Both the position numbers and the translations under genes were made by a program. DNA of 64,000 nucleotides, taken from NCBI GenBank assembly GCA_040357565.1, contig JBDODJ010000026.1; one strand, given 5' to 3'. Source of the stretch: Cercozoa sp. M6MM (Eukaryota; Endomyxa: Ascetosporea). The notes under the pieces were generated by a model, which saw nothing but the letters and a program-made list of their open reading frames with translations, searched no databases and was not told the DNA's origin. Below, in pieces: positions 12,801 to 23,697 of this stretch (position 1 is its first letter; each line of letters begins with the position of its first letter).

Positions 12801-15800
12801 ACTTCGGCGCCGATCACGCGCACCAGCGACTCGACGTCGGTACCGCCAGTTGCAGTGCCTGAGGCGCTGTCTGCAAAAGTGTTTGAGGGAGTAGTCTCCT
12901 CGTCCACAGTGACACAGAGTGCGGCCAGGAAGGACGCCGTCTTGGACAGCACGTTCTCCTGGACCGACGCGGCCGTGTGTGGCAGGAAGACTGAGTTCTC
13001 AGTCTCCGTGTCGCTGTCACCGTCAGTGTCGCCACTGGGCAGCACCGTGCGCATCACAAGTCGCACAAGTTCCTCTCGACGCTCTCGCGACGCCAGCACC
13101 ATGGCCTGGCGTTCCTCTAGTCAAGGGATAGGTGGCTAGTCAGGGGATAAAGGGGTGGGGTGCAAGGAGATACCCAGTAGGTGCAGGTCGGTACAACCAG
13201 CCCTCTCAAAGGCGCGCATCGTGTGTTTCCAACGTACGACGAGTCGCTCGGCCAGACGCGAGTAGGTGTTGCTCGACACCAGGTCGGGCGTCTTGGAACT
13301 CAAGTCCAGCAGTGTCTCCACGGCCTGCTGCTGCGACGCCGGGACGCCGTGCTCGGTGCACATCTGTCGCACGCGTGTCTGCAGCGTCGATTCGCGAAGC
13401 ACCACCAGTCGCGGGTGCAGGCGTTGCAGTCGCTCCAGTCGACGCATCAGCCAGCGCAGTTGCAGAGTAACTAGGCGACTTATCTGTGGCACCACCTCTC
13501 TCACGTTTCGGCTATCCGAGATGTAGCGTGTCAGCGAGGCTTTCACCTGCGCCTTCATAGCCTCGATCTCGTCCGTCTCGCTGTCGGCACTGATGTCCTC
13601 CGCAGGTTCCTCCGCAGGTGCCACCTGGGCGTCCGCTCGGATCCGCAGTGTTTCGCACTGGGCGAACAGTTCCGTCAGATCAATAGTCACTGGGGAGGCC
13701 TCTTCTGTCAGCTGTGCACAAGACCGGTGATCAGTCAGATGGTCGGACATACAAAGAGAGAAGAGACAAAGAGGCACCTGTGCAGATGACTCGAGCTTGG
13801 CCACTTGTTCCACGATACTGTCCAAGCTTTGGTTGAACGTGCGGCGGAACCTGAGCATCGAGGCCAACTGCGCGGACTGTTGAGAAACACAGACACACAC
13901 ATCGAGGTATCATTACAGGGAGGGAGAAGGCGTACCGGTCGCACGTTCTCTGTATGGGACGACTCGGTCTTGGACAGGAAGTCGGACAGCTCGGTCATGA
14001 GCTTGCGCTGGGCCGACAGGTCGCTCGGCATGCCGCCGTGGTAGAGCAGGAAGTGCGCCACGAGCACGTGCAGCGAGTGTCCGGCCAGCAACAGCGGCGG
14101 CAGCGAGGTCTCGTCGCCCTTGATGACTCGTAGTTCCCGTCGGAACAGCAACTGCGATCGCAGCATGCCTCGTTGCGGCATTTCTGTGTCGGGCAGGCGC
14201 AGTAGACGAGTGACGCACGTAGTGACTCGCTGCTGCGCACGTGGCAACGCGGGCAGTGCACCCAGTCGCGTGTAGGCCTGCAGCACGGCCGACAGCGGCG
14301 ACACGCCGTCGCTTTCGGTCAGCAGAACCAAGTCGCTCCAGTCGCCGTGCTCGGGCAGCCACGGCATCGGCTTTATGTGAGGTACAGGCGCCACAAACAC
14401 CTCCACCAGGGTGATCAGCTGTGTCAAGGGTACAGGTATTGGTAGATTCCACATGTAGTAACACAAGAGGGCAGATAGTGTGTACCTGCATGATGTAGTA
14501 CTCGAGCAGAGACAGGTGCGTCTGCTTGTCACCGTCGATCGCCTGCTGTGCCATCGCGAGCGAGCGCGATAGACAGCGCACGACGAACGACAGCAGTGTG
14601 CGCATGGCGTCCAGCACCTGCGTCGATGGCTCGTTGATACAGGCGCGCAGAGCGACCACCAGTTGTGCCGTCACATTGTTGATGAGACTGCAAGTACTGG
14701 TCGCCAGCAACACCGCGCTTGCACTCTCATCACTCACCGTCGATTCTACTCAAGATACACAATGTAGAGCCAACATGAAAAGACACCAGTGTATGTACCG
14801 AGTGCTTTGATGTGTTGCTGCAGCGCAGCTGTGGCGTAGCGCGTCACGAAGAGACGCAGCAGCGGCGCGAAGGACGACGTCTCACCCAGTGCCTCGGACA
14901 TCTTGAAGTTGCTCAGCGAGGCACGTGCCAGCTGCGCACTCTGCAAGCCGCGGACCAGCACTGCCATTCTCGCCTGTGGTACCACACGCACACATACACA
15001 TGCACATGCATATACACATACATACACATACATGTATACATACATACATATATGCATATATATACTTATAGATGTCCCTGACAACAGGTACCGCAGCAAT
15101 GCGAAACACGGCCATTGAATACTCGAGCGAGTCGGGGTGTTTCGCGGGCACGGCGCTGGCAGAGGCGCTGACACGTTGCTTCTCTGGCAGTGCCTGCAGC
15201 AGCTGCGCCGTCTCTGCCGACGAGAGTGGCGGCAGGTCGCGCGACTGGGCGTGCAGACACCAGCGCAGCGAGTGCAGCGAGAAGGCTTCGAACCGAGTCG
15301 TCAGTCGCATCAGTCTACAGGCCAGGACATACCAAAAGCTGTGGCATTATAGAGGGAAGATTACCGCCGAGTGAGCAGGGGCTGCAGTGCATGTGCCACA
15401 CTGAGCGGCATGTTAACACGCTCAAAGAAAGCCGGCAATGCTCGCTGCAGCGAGAACTCGGGCGCAAGTGTCTCGTAGACCAGTTCCGGTTCACCGCTGT
15501 CTCGCTCTATCACTCGTACGAGCACGCGCGGACTGGTGCGCACCTTGCCCCAGAGCATGTTGTAAACCTGCGGAGGACCACCTCTGCCCTGCTGTCGCGA
15601 GAGTGCGCGCTGGCCTACGTCTACACCAACATGACTAGATCGGTAGGAACCAACCAGAGCACAGTAGTGCTGTCTTACCATTGATGTGATTGATAAGCAC
15701 GTGCAAGCGGTGAGCCACCCAACGCACGGCACGAGGAGGCACTGTTGTCGTCTCAGTCAGCGCACGCACCTGCCGGTTGACGACGTAGTCCATGGCGTAC

Positions 15801-18513
15801 AGCAGGGAACTCTTGAAGTCCTCATAGTGTCGTGCCATCTCTTCCACCGAGCGAGTCACCAGTTCGAAGGGCGGTGGAACAGGCTCACTCTCCACAGACC
15901 TACCCAAGAGTCTACCTCATAACACAATGAAGGAAGAACAAACGTACCCAAGTTCCTCGGGCCACTCAGAGTTGCGCCAGTCGTGAAAGAAACCGAGCAG
16001 CACACGGAGCGACTGGGAGCGTGCCAGCATGTGTCGCGACGGCAGCGACAGCGACAGCGCGGCCGCACAGTCGGCCCAGCGCACCAGGAGCAGCGGTGTC
16101 ATGTGACGCTGTGCCAGGAAACGCGACACCGAACGCGGTCGCAACATCTCGGGCATCTCGCTCTGCTCGCGTCCGTGCTTGCCATTGAGCTGCAAAGCTT
16201 GGTAGCCCGACTCCAGTACAGCTTCGATACTTGCAAGTTCGTGATTCGCATGCCCAGTCAGGAGAGCTACATGAAGGTACAACACACTGAGAAGCAAAGG
16301 TCCATCAAGATCATTTGTACCCAGTAGCGAGATCAACTCGCGTGTCAAGAAGGCCGGTGCGCCGTGCCAGAACTCAACCTGTGCCGGGTAGCTCTGTGCA
16401 AGTAGTGTGACACATCTGAGCACTTCCTCTAATCGCGATGACAGCAGCGTCGTAGTGTTCATACGCTGCTTTCTGCGTGCACAGACACATCCTGTAGACA
16501 AACACACAGGTGTGCATGTGGAGAGTGTACTCGGGAGGGTCGCGCAGAGCGAGCTGCCAGGTGAGTGAGCAGATGCTGCGAATGGCCGCTTGCGCACTCT
16601 CGCCGAGCACCCGCATGTGCCGCATCGACGACTCTGGCATGCGTGCCCGGCGGTGTGCTTGCGTGGCGGATATGAGCGTGGAGGCCATATGGCCCGTGTG
16701 GTAGCTCACATCGAAGCGCTCGCCTCGCGACATGCGTCTCTCCCCACTGCACACACCGCCAATAGGGACATGTCCACATGCCATAGAGTGAGAGTACTCA
16801 GTAAAGAAAAGCGGCAATTCGTGCGTCATTGGAGTCAGCAGAATGCACTGTGGGAACCACGTATAGTCGGGCACGAGCAGCAGCATGCGTTCGTGCGGCG
16901 TCTCCGTCGCCTCTTGCGTCGTGACCACATCGGACACGCCGGCAGCACGCAGCAGTGAGTCACTCAGCACCATGACACCGTCGGCGTCCATGAAGGCACG
17001 CACGGCCACCGATGTATCGTTTTCTAGTGACATTCGGTGCAACTCGCGCAGCACCTTGGTCGCCAGGGTTTGCAGGTCGAGTGGCACCGCTCCCCTCTCT
17101 GGTCGTGCCTGCGTAGAGCGACGAATGTGCAATAATCATACCGATATCACAGAAGACAACAGTGCTACCATTAAACGGAGACATGTGCGCACGAGAACAG
17201 CAGCGGCGATGGCATTCGAGTAGTGCAGCAGCATGCTGCTCTTTAGCGAGTTCAGCATGATCATGAGCGACTGGTGGATCAGCGTGTACAGCGTCGACCG
17301 CAGCTGCGCCGCGTCCGGCACGTCCTCGGCATCGTGTTCCTCGAGGTCCTCAAGCGCGGCAACGCAGAAGCGCAGCAGTTTCATCAGTCGTCCGTTCTCG
17401 CGCAAGGTCTCGCTTCGTCGCAGAAAGCGCATGCACGCTTCGAGCTTGCACTACGCAAACTCAGTACTGCAGGCTGACTGGAAAGTATACAGACCTCAAG
17501 GTGTACCATGCTGCCGGTCACTGCGAGTGCACGAGTCGTCCGAACAACCACGTCGCTTTGAAACACCTGTCTCGCGCGCACAACGCTCACGCTGAGTCGC
17601 GGCTTGCTTCGAGTCAGTGTCGTGTTCGGCGTCGCCAGGTGCGGTCGCAGGTCGACGTCCAAGACGGCATCGTGCAGCTGCTGAAACACGTCGGGACAGC
17701 CGCGCAGGTAGTGCAGCAGCACGGCGTCTTCGAGGAACCAGTCGAAGGACATGAGGTGACTCAGCGCATGTGCCCACAGATTGAAGCGAGTCTGGTCGTA
17801 CGCCAGACTGAGCAGCGTCTCGCGCAGTGACGCGTCGTTCTCGGCCATTTCGCGTGCCTTTCGGTCCACAAAAAACATGTCCAGAACCGACATTCCCGCT
17901 AAGAGTGCCGTCTCTGCTGCTTCGTGGTGCTGCGGAAAACGACAACACTTCAATCAACTTGAACTCACTTAACTCGACTCAACTCAACTCACTCAATCAT
18001 CCCAATTCATCTCAAATCAGAGTTGCAACATTGAAGTGTACCAGTGCTTCCTTCGCAGATCGAATCACGAGTTGCGTCAATGGCACGAAGTTACACACCT
18101 TGTGGAGAGCCTTATCTTCGCACAGCTCGAGCAGTCGCCTTTGAAAGCGAAGCGCTGGCACGAGCATTTCGCGAGCATCTTCGGCAATGAATTTAGTCAG
18201 TCGCTCTGACAGCTGGTTGACTGCGTCTGCTGGTAGACTGCACACACACACGGGAATCAATGCAGTCAGTGTACGAAACTCAAAAGCCACGTGATGTGCA
18301 AGGTGTTCCAATATTGAAACAGCGTACGAACAAGTCGTCTGAAGCGCAGCATCGCCGCCTTCGTTTCTCAAGAACTGCTCAAAGTCGTCATCGCTAAGCT
18401 GCCTAATTCGCTCTAGTTTCGCAGGCTAGAAAACAAAACTCTAATGTCTGTCTGAAACGAGAAAACATCAAACAGGAAGGAGGTACCAGCGGAACGACTC
18501 CGACATTAGACAT
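1110..18513 (-). CDS. HUWE1: Giant HUWE1/UPL1-type HECT E3 ubiquitin ligase
   Basis: HECT ligases pass ubiquitin from E2 to a catalytic Cys and then to substrate. The C-terminal exons (about 3000 to 1110) encode a HECT domain: N-lobe with 'VKFLGEEGVDQGGVQREF', C-lobe with 'TCFHQLNLPRYSS', the Cys codon at 1212-1214, and end '...EGFGFA'. Upstream, about 6770-6640, is a DUF4414-like block (REGDFYVFLQNFPPEMQQDF), preceded by a polyglutamine run and long Asp/Glu-rich tracts (about 8.6-9.8 kb). The N-terminal 8 kb encodes helical, armadillo-like sequence as in DUF908/DUF913 proteins. The start is placed at 18513 (MSNVGVVPL, then a 5' intron), head-to-head with MCTS1. The span fits the roughly 4000-residue family size. 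There are dozens of introns, mostly 50-90 nt. Low-complexity inserts include an SDSE-repeat segment (about 8690-8750) and a K/D/G repeat (about 12330-12475). I treat it as one gene because the order matches HUWE1/UPL1; gaps at 2320 and 3930 fall in introns. Confidence 0.85.
2275..2386. repeat. CACATA microsatellite in a HECT-gene intron, interrupted by a 10-N gap
   Basis: Tandem CACATA units run on both sides of ten Ns at 2320-2329, all inside an intron of the HECT ligase gene. The true repeat length is unknown. Confidence 0.9.
3850..4029. repeat. (GT)n microsatellite ending in a 100-N assembly gap
   Basis: About 38 GT units (3850-3926) lead into a G-run and 100 Ns (3930-4029). After the gap the sequence resumes with 'ggggataggggttagag' intron repeat. 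The whole stretch lies in an intron of the HECT gene. Confidence 0.9.
5125..5275. repeat. AAACAY hexanucleotide tandem repeat in a HECT-gene intron
   Basis: Units AAACAC and AAACAT alternate with slight decay for about 130 bp. The array sits between two coding exons of the HECT gene and contains no coding signal. Confidence 0.75.
6768..6945 (-). repeat. Coding CAA/CAG repeat (polyglutamine) in the HECT ligase
   Basis: On the minus strand the segment reads as Q runs broken by PE and PG dipeptides, with one uninterrupted block of more than 20 Gln. It is flanked by in-frame coding sequence (DUF4414-like block immediately downstream), so it is a translated polyQ tract, mostly CAA codons. Confidence 0.85.
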
Positions 18514-18886
18514 GCGGTTGCCGCTTGTCCTTCTCTTCTTCCCTTCTGACGGTCACGACTCCAAGAAGAAGAAAACTGTCGTGCCACGCACAGTCGCACA
18601 CTAGAAGCGACGAAGGTGCGTCTGCTGGGTCAGTCGGTCAGTGGGTCCCCCCAACAAAAAAGAAATGCAAAACGCTGCTCTGCACTTTGAAAAATGCGCG
18701 GTGCTTCGGTACCACTGCTCTGGCACAGCACGGCTCTCTGCCAGTCAAAGAGACGATGGGGTCAATCTTGGCGGCATTTGCTATGAGCTCACGGTGAGCC
18801 GGCAGCAGATTTGATCCAAAACGACAGAGTTCACGTTGGCGACCTAAAACTGTGCCCGCGTGTGCTTGTGCTCGACGCATAGTGAT
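18514..18886. promoter_or_regulatory. Shared divergent upstream region of the HECT ligase and MCTS1
   Basis: The 373 bp between the two start codons carry no exon that I can support. Because both genes start outward from it, the region must hold both promoters. I see no clear TATA box. Confidence 0.5.
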
Positions 18887-19691
18887 ATGTTTGCCAAGTA
18901 CGGTCGTTTGTCACATTTGAGTTTTTCTTACCATTTTCTTTGTTGGGCAGGTGGAAGCAATCTGAGAACGTGGCGCGATGCGCGCCGATTAAGAACTCGC
19001 TCGGCAAAAAGATCAAGCGCAGTTTGAAGGAGGCATACCCGGAGATGGACGAGGCACTGGACGTGATCTTCCCGAAGAAGACGCCGATGGTGGTCGCCAA
19101 CTGCTCTGGACATGTCGAGATTCTCTGTGCCGAGGACAGAACGATCTGGTTCATCAAGGGTAGGTTGTGTTTGGTTTTGTGTTTTGCTGTTATCATGTTG
19201 TTTGTTTGTGAGGGTAGACAGGAATTCCGAGTGGGCGCCCGCTCTGCGCACGCTGCACCGATTCCCAGAGTTGCTGCCTCGATTCCAGGTGGATCAGGGA
19301 GCCATCCGATTCCTGGTACTTTTGCCCTTGCATCCCTACGTGCCTTACTTTGCACTCTGGTGTGCTTCAGCTCAACGGCAGTGACGTGAAGTGTCCCGGT
19401 CTCACGTCACCGGGTGCCGAAATGCCAGAGGACGACGAGGTCGAGGTTGGTGACATTGTTGCCGTCTATGCCGAGGGCAAGGAGGTGCACTTCTATTCTT
19501 GTTCTGCTCGTTTTACTATCATGTGATGTGATGCTGTGTTTTTTGAAACTGTGTAGCATGCCCTTGCTGTCGGTGTGTTGGTCAAGAGCATCGCCAACAT
19601 CAAGAGTGAGAACCGTGGCGATGCCATTCGCATCCTCAATTTCCTCGGACCGAAGGACGGCCTGTGGGCTCAAGGTTTGAAGCTTGACTAA
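18887..19691 (+). CDS. MCTS1: MCTS1 (MCT-1) PUA-domain translation re-initiation factor
   Basis: MCTS1 pairs with DENR to recycle and re-initiate 40S ribosomes. Five exons join without frame conflict: 18887-18897, 18951-19159, 19218-19315, 19371-19484 and 19557-19691. Exon 1 is only 11 nt (ATG plus two and two-thirds codons), so the protein begins MFAKWKQSENVARC, matching the human MFKKFDEKENVSNC pattern in length and position. The N-terminal MCT domain continues with FPKKTPMVVANCSGHVEIL. The PUA domain follows with FQVDQGAIRFL, then CPGLTSPGA, IVAVYAEGKEHALAVGV, and ends GPKDGLWAQGLKLD. Length (about 185 residues) equals the family. The donor of intron 1 is GTACGG. It is divergent from the HECT gene and is followed by a MITE-like repeat. 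Confidence 0.93.
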
Positions 19692-19860
19692 ACCGAACTT
19701 AAAAGCTCGACCGGACTAACGTAAACGATGACGTAACCCCGTTTGTAACTAGGCTTCGCTGATGCATGCACTGGCATATACAAATATAGTACCATCTTAT
19801 GAACGTTGGATGTCGTTTGGACGGACGGTACGACCGGACTGACTGCGTGACGGAAGCATA
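19692..19860. other. MCTS1 3' flank
   Basis: There is no coding signal between the MCTS1 stop and the direct repeat that marks the MITE-like element. The stretch includes the probable MCTS1 3' UTR. Confidence 0.4.
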
Positions 19861-20100
19861 GGCAATACCGGGTATCGTATGGCGGGGTTTTTCGAGGCAA
19901 AATCAGAATCAAAGAGAGGTTAAGCAGGGTAAGGGGGCTAAAAGGAGGTAAGAAGGCAATGGGGGTAAGGGGGTAAAGGGGTAAGAGGGGTAAGGGGAGC
20001 AAAGAGGGAAGGCGGGTAAGGCGGGTTAAGGATTAAGGGGGTAGATATTTAGGAGGGTTCGGTTCTGCCTCGAAAAACCCTGCCATACCCGGCAATACCG
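19861..20100. mobile_element. MITE-like element with terminal inverted repeats and 10-bp target duplication
   Basis: The element body (19871-20090) is bounded on both sides by the identical direct repeat GGCAATACCG (19861-19870 and 20091-20100). Inside these, the ends form an inverted repeat. The left end carries GGCGGGGTTTTTCGAGGCA and the right end, read in reverse complement, carries GGCAGGGTTTTTCGAGGCA. Both are preceded by a GGTAT/GGGTAT motif. The interior is non-coding, purine-rich 'GGGGTAAG' repetition. A second, partly truncated copy lies at 50672-50806. No transposase is present, so it would be non-autonomous; the superfamily is not assignable from this. Confidence 0.75.
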
Positions 20101-20299
20101 TACGGGAGCATTTTGTAATTTTCTGAATGGACAAAATCCGGGCTGGCAGTTTCTCAGGGAGTCTGTTTCCTCCCTGGGGTCACGCCACAGTTTGACCTCG
20201 TCTGGTCGTTTCAAGGAAAACGATAGCAAGGTCTCAGTCGTGCAAACTCGCTCTAAGCGTGCCTTTAGCCGCGTTATAGATCCAATTTGCCTCTCCTTC

Positions 20300-21012
20300 A
20301 TGCTACGCCATGTAAGTTTACATTGCTTTTTATTTGCTGTCCACCTATAGCTAGCAAACTTGGCATTTTTCTTTTGCAGCGCGCTGGTGCTCGATTCCTT
20401 GGTTGGCTGGATTTTTCGCCATGGGCCATCAGTTCGGTGTGGCCACATCGACACAGACATGAGATTGTGAACCTTCAGACACGACCCTTCTACATGGGAA
20501 ATGAATGGTAAATTTACGTCAGAGGTTGCACGAGAACGTGCGTTGTTGTTAAGAATGTTGTATGACGCAGGCCACATTGTGATTTCATTATGAGCGAAGA
20601 TAAATCGGAGTATCTCATCCGAGCCGACGTGCCTGGCGTGAACGCTAAAGACCTTAAGGTGAAAGTGGACAAGCACGGCGCTGGAGATCTACGTATTGAG
20701 GGAAAATGGGACATGGAGAAGCGCGAACATAGTGACCAAGACGACTGGACATTCTTTGAGCGCAAGAAGGGTAGCTTCATGCGACGATTCCCGCTACCAA
20801 AAAACGCCGATGCAGAAGGTGTTTGAACATTGAAACTCCTTAACTCGGAACAGAAGTATAATTTCTACTAATCAGGCTTGACTGCATCGATGTACCGTAA
20901 TGTACTCACTCTGCGCATTCCCGTGAAGCCACAGCAGACAGAAGTCGAACTGGAGAGCGAAGAAAGTCGGTTTCGCGAGATTGAAGTTGAAGTTGAACCG
21001 GAACAAGAATAA
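20300..21012 (+). CDS. Small heat shock protein (Hsp20/alpha-crystallin)
   Basis: Small Hsps hold unfolding proteins as ATP-independent chaperones. Exons 20300-20311, 20380-20507, 20571-20818 and 20876-21012 join in frame. The N-terminal arm (MLRHRAGARFLGWLDF...) is followed by the alpha-crystallin domain: YLIRADVPGVNAKDLKVKV, then LRIEGKW, then FMRRFPLPKNADAEGLTASM, then NVLTLRIPVKP. The A-x-x-x-n-G-v-L pattern is present as 'ASMYRNVLTLRIPV', and 'LRIPV' supplies the usual end strand. The tail is acidic (EVELESEESRFREIEVE). The first two exons are inferred from good splice sites and frame. An alternative start at the internal ATG 20590 would give only the crystallin domain, so the N-terminus is less certain than the rest. 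Confidence 0.85.
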
Positions 21013-21262
21013 AGTTAGAGCCCATTTGTCGAGAAGGGCAAACTTGAACTACACCGTTTACTCGAACTTGAATCCATAGTGCTGTACTGAATCATGCCAG
21101 AAACGTACTACCTGCAATTCAGTTGCGACCGAACATTGGCCGACATCAAAAATTTTTGCTCGGCAGCCTTGGGACAAGTTGCGCTTCTCCGAATGCAACC
21201 ACGCGGCTTCATTGCAATTTGCAACTAAATTTGAAGGTGTTCGTAAACGCGTGGTAAAAGAG

Positions 21263-22485
21263 ATGAAAGCCCTTTTCTTCTTTGCCGTTGGCTGCGCCGC
21301 ACCGGCCGCAGTTGCAGCAGCATTTAGACACAGCATTGGTCAGTTCCCTTTTCAGTTTTGGCATTCCATATGGCCAGTAGACGATTATCGATAACGTCTT
21401 TGTTTTTGTTTTTTTGCTTCAAGAAGACTTGTCGGATAACTATGTTGGTTCATTCGTGCAAGAAGCCCCTGCGGCTGCAGCGGTCCCAGTTGAAACTTAC
21501 AACTATTATTACCAAGGTATCAGCTCCGTATCTCGAAAAAAAAAATGCACCGGCGCTAAATGTCTTTGACCATCACCTCCCCGGCCTGTTTTATATCAAC
21601 CAATGAGATCATGTCATATCCTGGTAGCGCGAAGCTACGACTTGCCCTCTTCGCTTGCTTCGTTATACGGCTTTGATGCCGTCAGTCTCCAACCAATGTA
21701 CCCGTATCGCACGTCGCCGCTCTTGAACTACGCACCTGCATCGATTTCGTACGATTCTGACCTCGTCCGGTTCCAGAGCGCTCTTTGTGAAGAATCCACG
21801 CGACTCACACTCCCCCTGTTGCACCAAATTGGTGCCCTAGAGCACGAGCTCATGGCCGCACGGAACGTACCTGGCATTTCTTTCGTTTCTGATGTGATTG
21901 AACTGCAACCGAGCTGTCACGCACGTGTCGCATTTTTAGAGAGCCGCGTCTGATCGCATGCGCGTGTACAACTTGCTGCATCTGGTCTCTTTTTTAAATA
22001 GGCTAGGCTAACTGAACAATTGGATCAAGCCTGAACGTGGAACCGAATAACGATACTTTTCATGATAGGCACTGGGGCGAGAGTTGGCAGATTCACTGCT
22101 TCGTCCGAATTATCAAGTTGCTCGAAGCGAGTCACTGTACGACCTGCTCGGTGTTGGGCCTCATGCCGACGAAGATGAGATTCGAAAGGCACATCGCCAG
22201 CGGCAACTCGAGCTGACCGTAGTGTTTTCCTTTTACAGTATGCCTGACACCAATCCACATTTACAGCAAGAGGAACGACGTCTGGGAATCCACTCGAGTA
22301 GGGCCGGAACCGACATTGGCGATCGTCGGCGTCGCTTGTACGTTTCGTTCAACGGTCGTTCCTTGCATGCCTGAATATAGGCTACTGTGCGTATGTGTTA
22401 AAATGACAGGAGTCTCGCCAAGGAAGTGATGCTGTGCTCGCAACTGCGCAGCATCTACGACTTCGCTCGCACGATCGCCGATTGA
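21263..22485 (+). CDS. Predicted membrane/secreted protein with a J-like C-terminal domain lacking HPD
   Basis: Proposed exons: 21263-21338, 21424-about 21518, about 21632-21866, 21940-21984, 22069-22337 and 22410-22485; all phases agree. The N-terminus MKALFFFAVGCAAPAAVAAAF is a signal- or anchor-like hydrophobic segment. The middle has a Tyr-rich stretch (PVETYNYYYQ) and a helical segment (IGALEHELMAARN). The C-terminus starts like a J domain (SLYDLLGVGPHADEDEIRKAHRQ) and ends with a J-type helix (AKEVMLCSQLRSIYDFART), but the His-Pro-Asp loop is absent. The reading-through version has MPD. If a 48-nt in-frame intron (GTAGTG...TTTACAG) is removed there is no PD at all. Without HPD it should not stimulate Hsp70 ATPase, as in J-like proteins. 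The join at about 21518/21632 is the weakest; two adjacent small genes are the alternative. Confidence 0.45.
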
Positions 22486-22868
22486 AAACTGCCGCGCTCA
22501 CTGGCAAGTCGACGAACGGGACTTCAGTTACCTCCGCACGGCTCGCCTCAGTTATCCATGCCACCGGGCCCCGGTTCGAATCCGGGTGGAGTCGTGATTG
22601 AGTATTACGTCGTTACTTACGAGCTGGATCTACCGTACTGTACTAGTACTATCTACTGCCTGTCTTTACCGTGCCCGACCATCGTACGGGACTAATTTCG
22701 CTGTATTTCGTTAACTGCACATGCCGTGGCCGCGTACCGGCTGTGCATCCAACATGCATGTAGACGGTACGCGTATGCCATAATGGAACGGATGTCTGTT
22801 GTGTACCAGCGATAGCTGACGAATATTCGATTCCTGAGTGTACGCGAAGCGACGGTACGTTCAGTAAA
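22486..22868. other. Intergenic stretch between the J-like gene and USB1 3' ends
   Basis: These 383 bp separate two convergent gene ends and contain no supported exon. The only notable content is the tRNA-like segment at 22520-22594. Confidence 0.4.
22520..22594 (+). other. tRNA-like segment: acceptor-type stem plus perfect T arm, no anticodon arm
   Basis: The T arm is canonical (CCCGG-TTCGAAT-CCGGG, 22570-22586), including a B-box-like GGTTCGAATCC. The following seven bases TGGAGTC pair with GACTTCA at 22520-22526 (one G-U pair), giving a 75-base unit, the length of a tRNA. The intervening 43 bases do not form a D arm or an anticodon stem that I can find. It may be a tRNA pseudogene, a SINE head or chance. 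Confidence 0.25.
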
Positions 22869-23697
22869 TCAGTACAACTTGGCAACCGAAAAGAGTCGAT
22901 TTCCAATGCGAAGAATGACTTCCTTCTGCAGTTGTATCCTCACGTCCAGCGAGCCTTTTGGCAGCACGACTTTGCCTTGCTTGGCGCGGCTCTATCCACA
23001 AAATTAGTGCCGGAAGGCGAGCAAGATACGTCAACACAGAGCAAGAGTACCGCCACACTGAGGTGCCAACACGGACGCTGAAAGAACTCGGCGAATTCAT
23101 ACTTGCGCAGTGTGGCATCAGTGAGTCGAACAGCCTGCACAAGCCAGTCGTCCACCTCCAGCTCGCCCGTCTCCTCATCATCACTCTCATAATCGCTCCC
23201 TTGCGTGTCGATGCCGCGGCTATGTGCAACAACGGCAAAGTCGCGTGTTTCTGACGGATTTGAAAACACACGTGTCTGACAGAGCCGGAGTTCGGCACAA
23301 GAGGCACTGGACAACGGTTGCAGCTGTCGCAGCTGCTGTCGCAACGCTGCCACATAGCCTTCGATCTGGTGCTTACGCAGCTCAAATGTGTGCGAGAGTG
23401 ACACGTGGTAGTCCTCCTCGTCAGTGAGTTGCCACGTGTCATCCAACTGGACCAGAAACTCGCGCAAACCGTCAGATCGGAGCACTCGCACTTTCACGAA
23501 GACCTTCCGCGAAAGAACTTAGGCCAAGTAAAACCTACAACGGGGATAAAACACACCAGCGACGGCCAGACCCCACGACGTTCTTCGTCCACGCAGGGCA
23601 GAGCACTCGTCGCCGACGGCAGCTGCACACGCCGCCGCTTTCGCGCAGGCTCCTTGTCCGACTCGCTGTCGCTACTGTAGCTCACCAATGCACTCAT
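22869..23697 (-). CDS. USB1: USB1-type U6 snRNA 3' phosphodiesterase
   Basis: USB1 trims the 3' end of U6 snRNA and leaves a terminal phosphate; it is a 2H phosphoesterase with two H-x-S/T motifs. The N-terminus MSALVSYSSDSESDKEPARK followed by a basic RKRRRV matches the acidic-basic leader of human USB1. The first catalytic motif is HVSLSHTFELRKHQIEGY, the second FFQRPCWHLSVA. After a GTACTC-donor intron the C-terminal exon gives VRIQLQKEVILRIGN and RLFSVAKLY, matching the family's 'K-x-G-N-K-x-F-S' ending. Total length is about 240 residues, as expected. An intron of about 75 nt near 23560 joins the leader to the catalytic domain; its exact donor is uncertain. The gene is divergent from ADAT2 and lies about 3 kb from CRNKL1, another spliceosome gene. 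Confidence 0.85.

Noticed and set aside
11849-12862. Long plus-strand open frame antisense to the HECT gene
   Set aside because: It overlaps verified minus-strand HECT exons and has Arg/Gln/Val-biased composition typical of an antisense shadow.
18525-18797. Small plus-strand gene in the HECT/MCTS1 spacer
   Set aside because: Composition and position fit a 5' UTR/promoter; no homologous motif or splice support.
20026-20676. Minus-strand 216-codon frame opposite the Hsp20 gene
   Set aside because: Overlaps the confirmed Hsp20 exons and the MITE; no known motifs.
22540-22594. Functional tRNA gene from the GGTTCGAATCC T-arm signal
   Set aside because: No D arm, no anticodon stem-loop and no A-box match could be drawn in either orientation; kept only as a low-confidence tRNA-like element.
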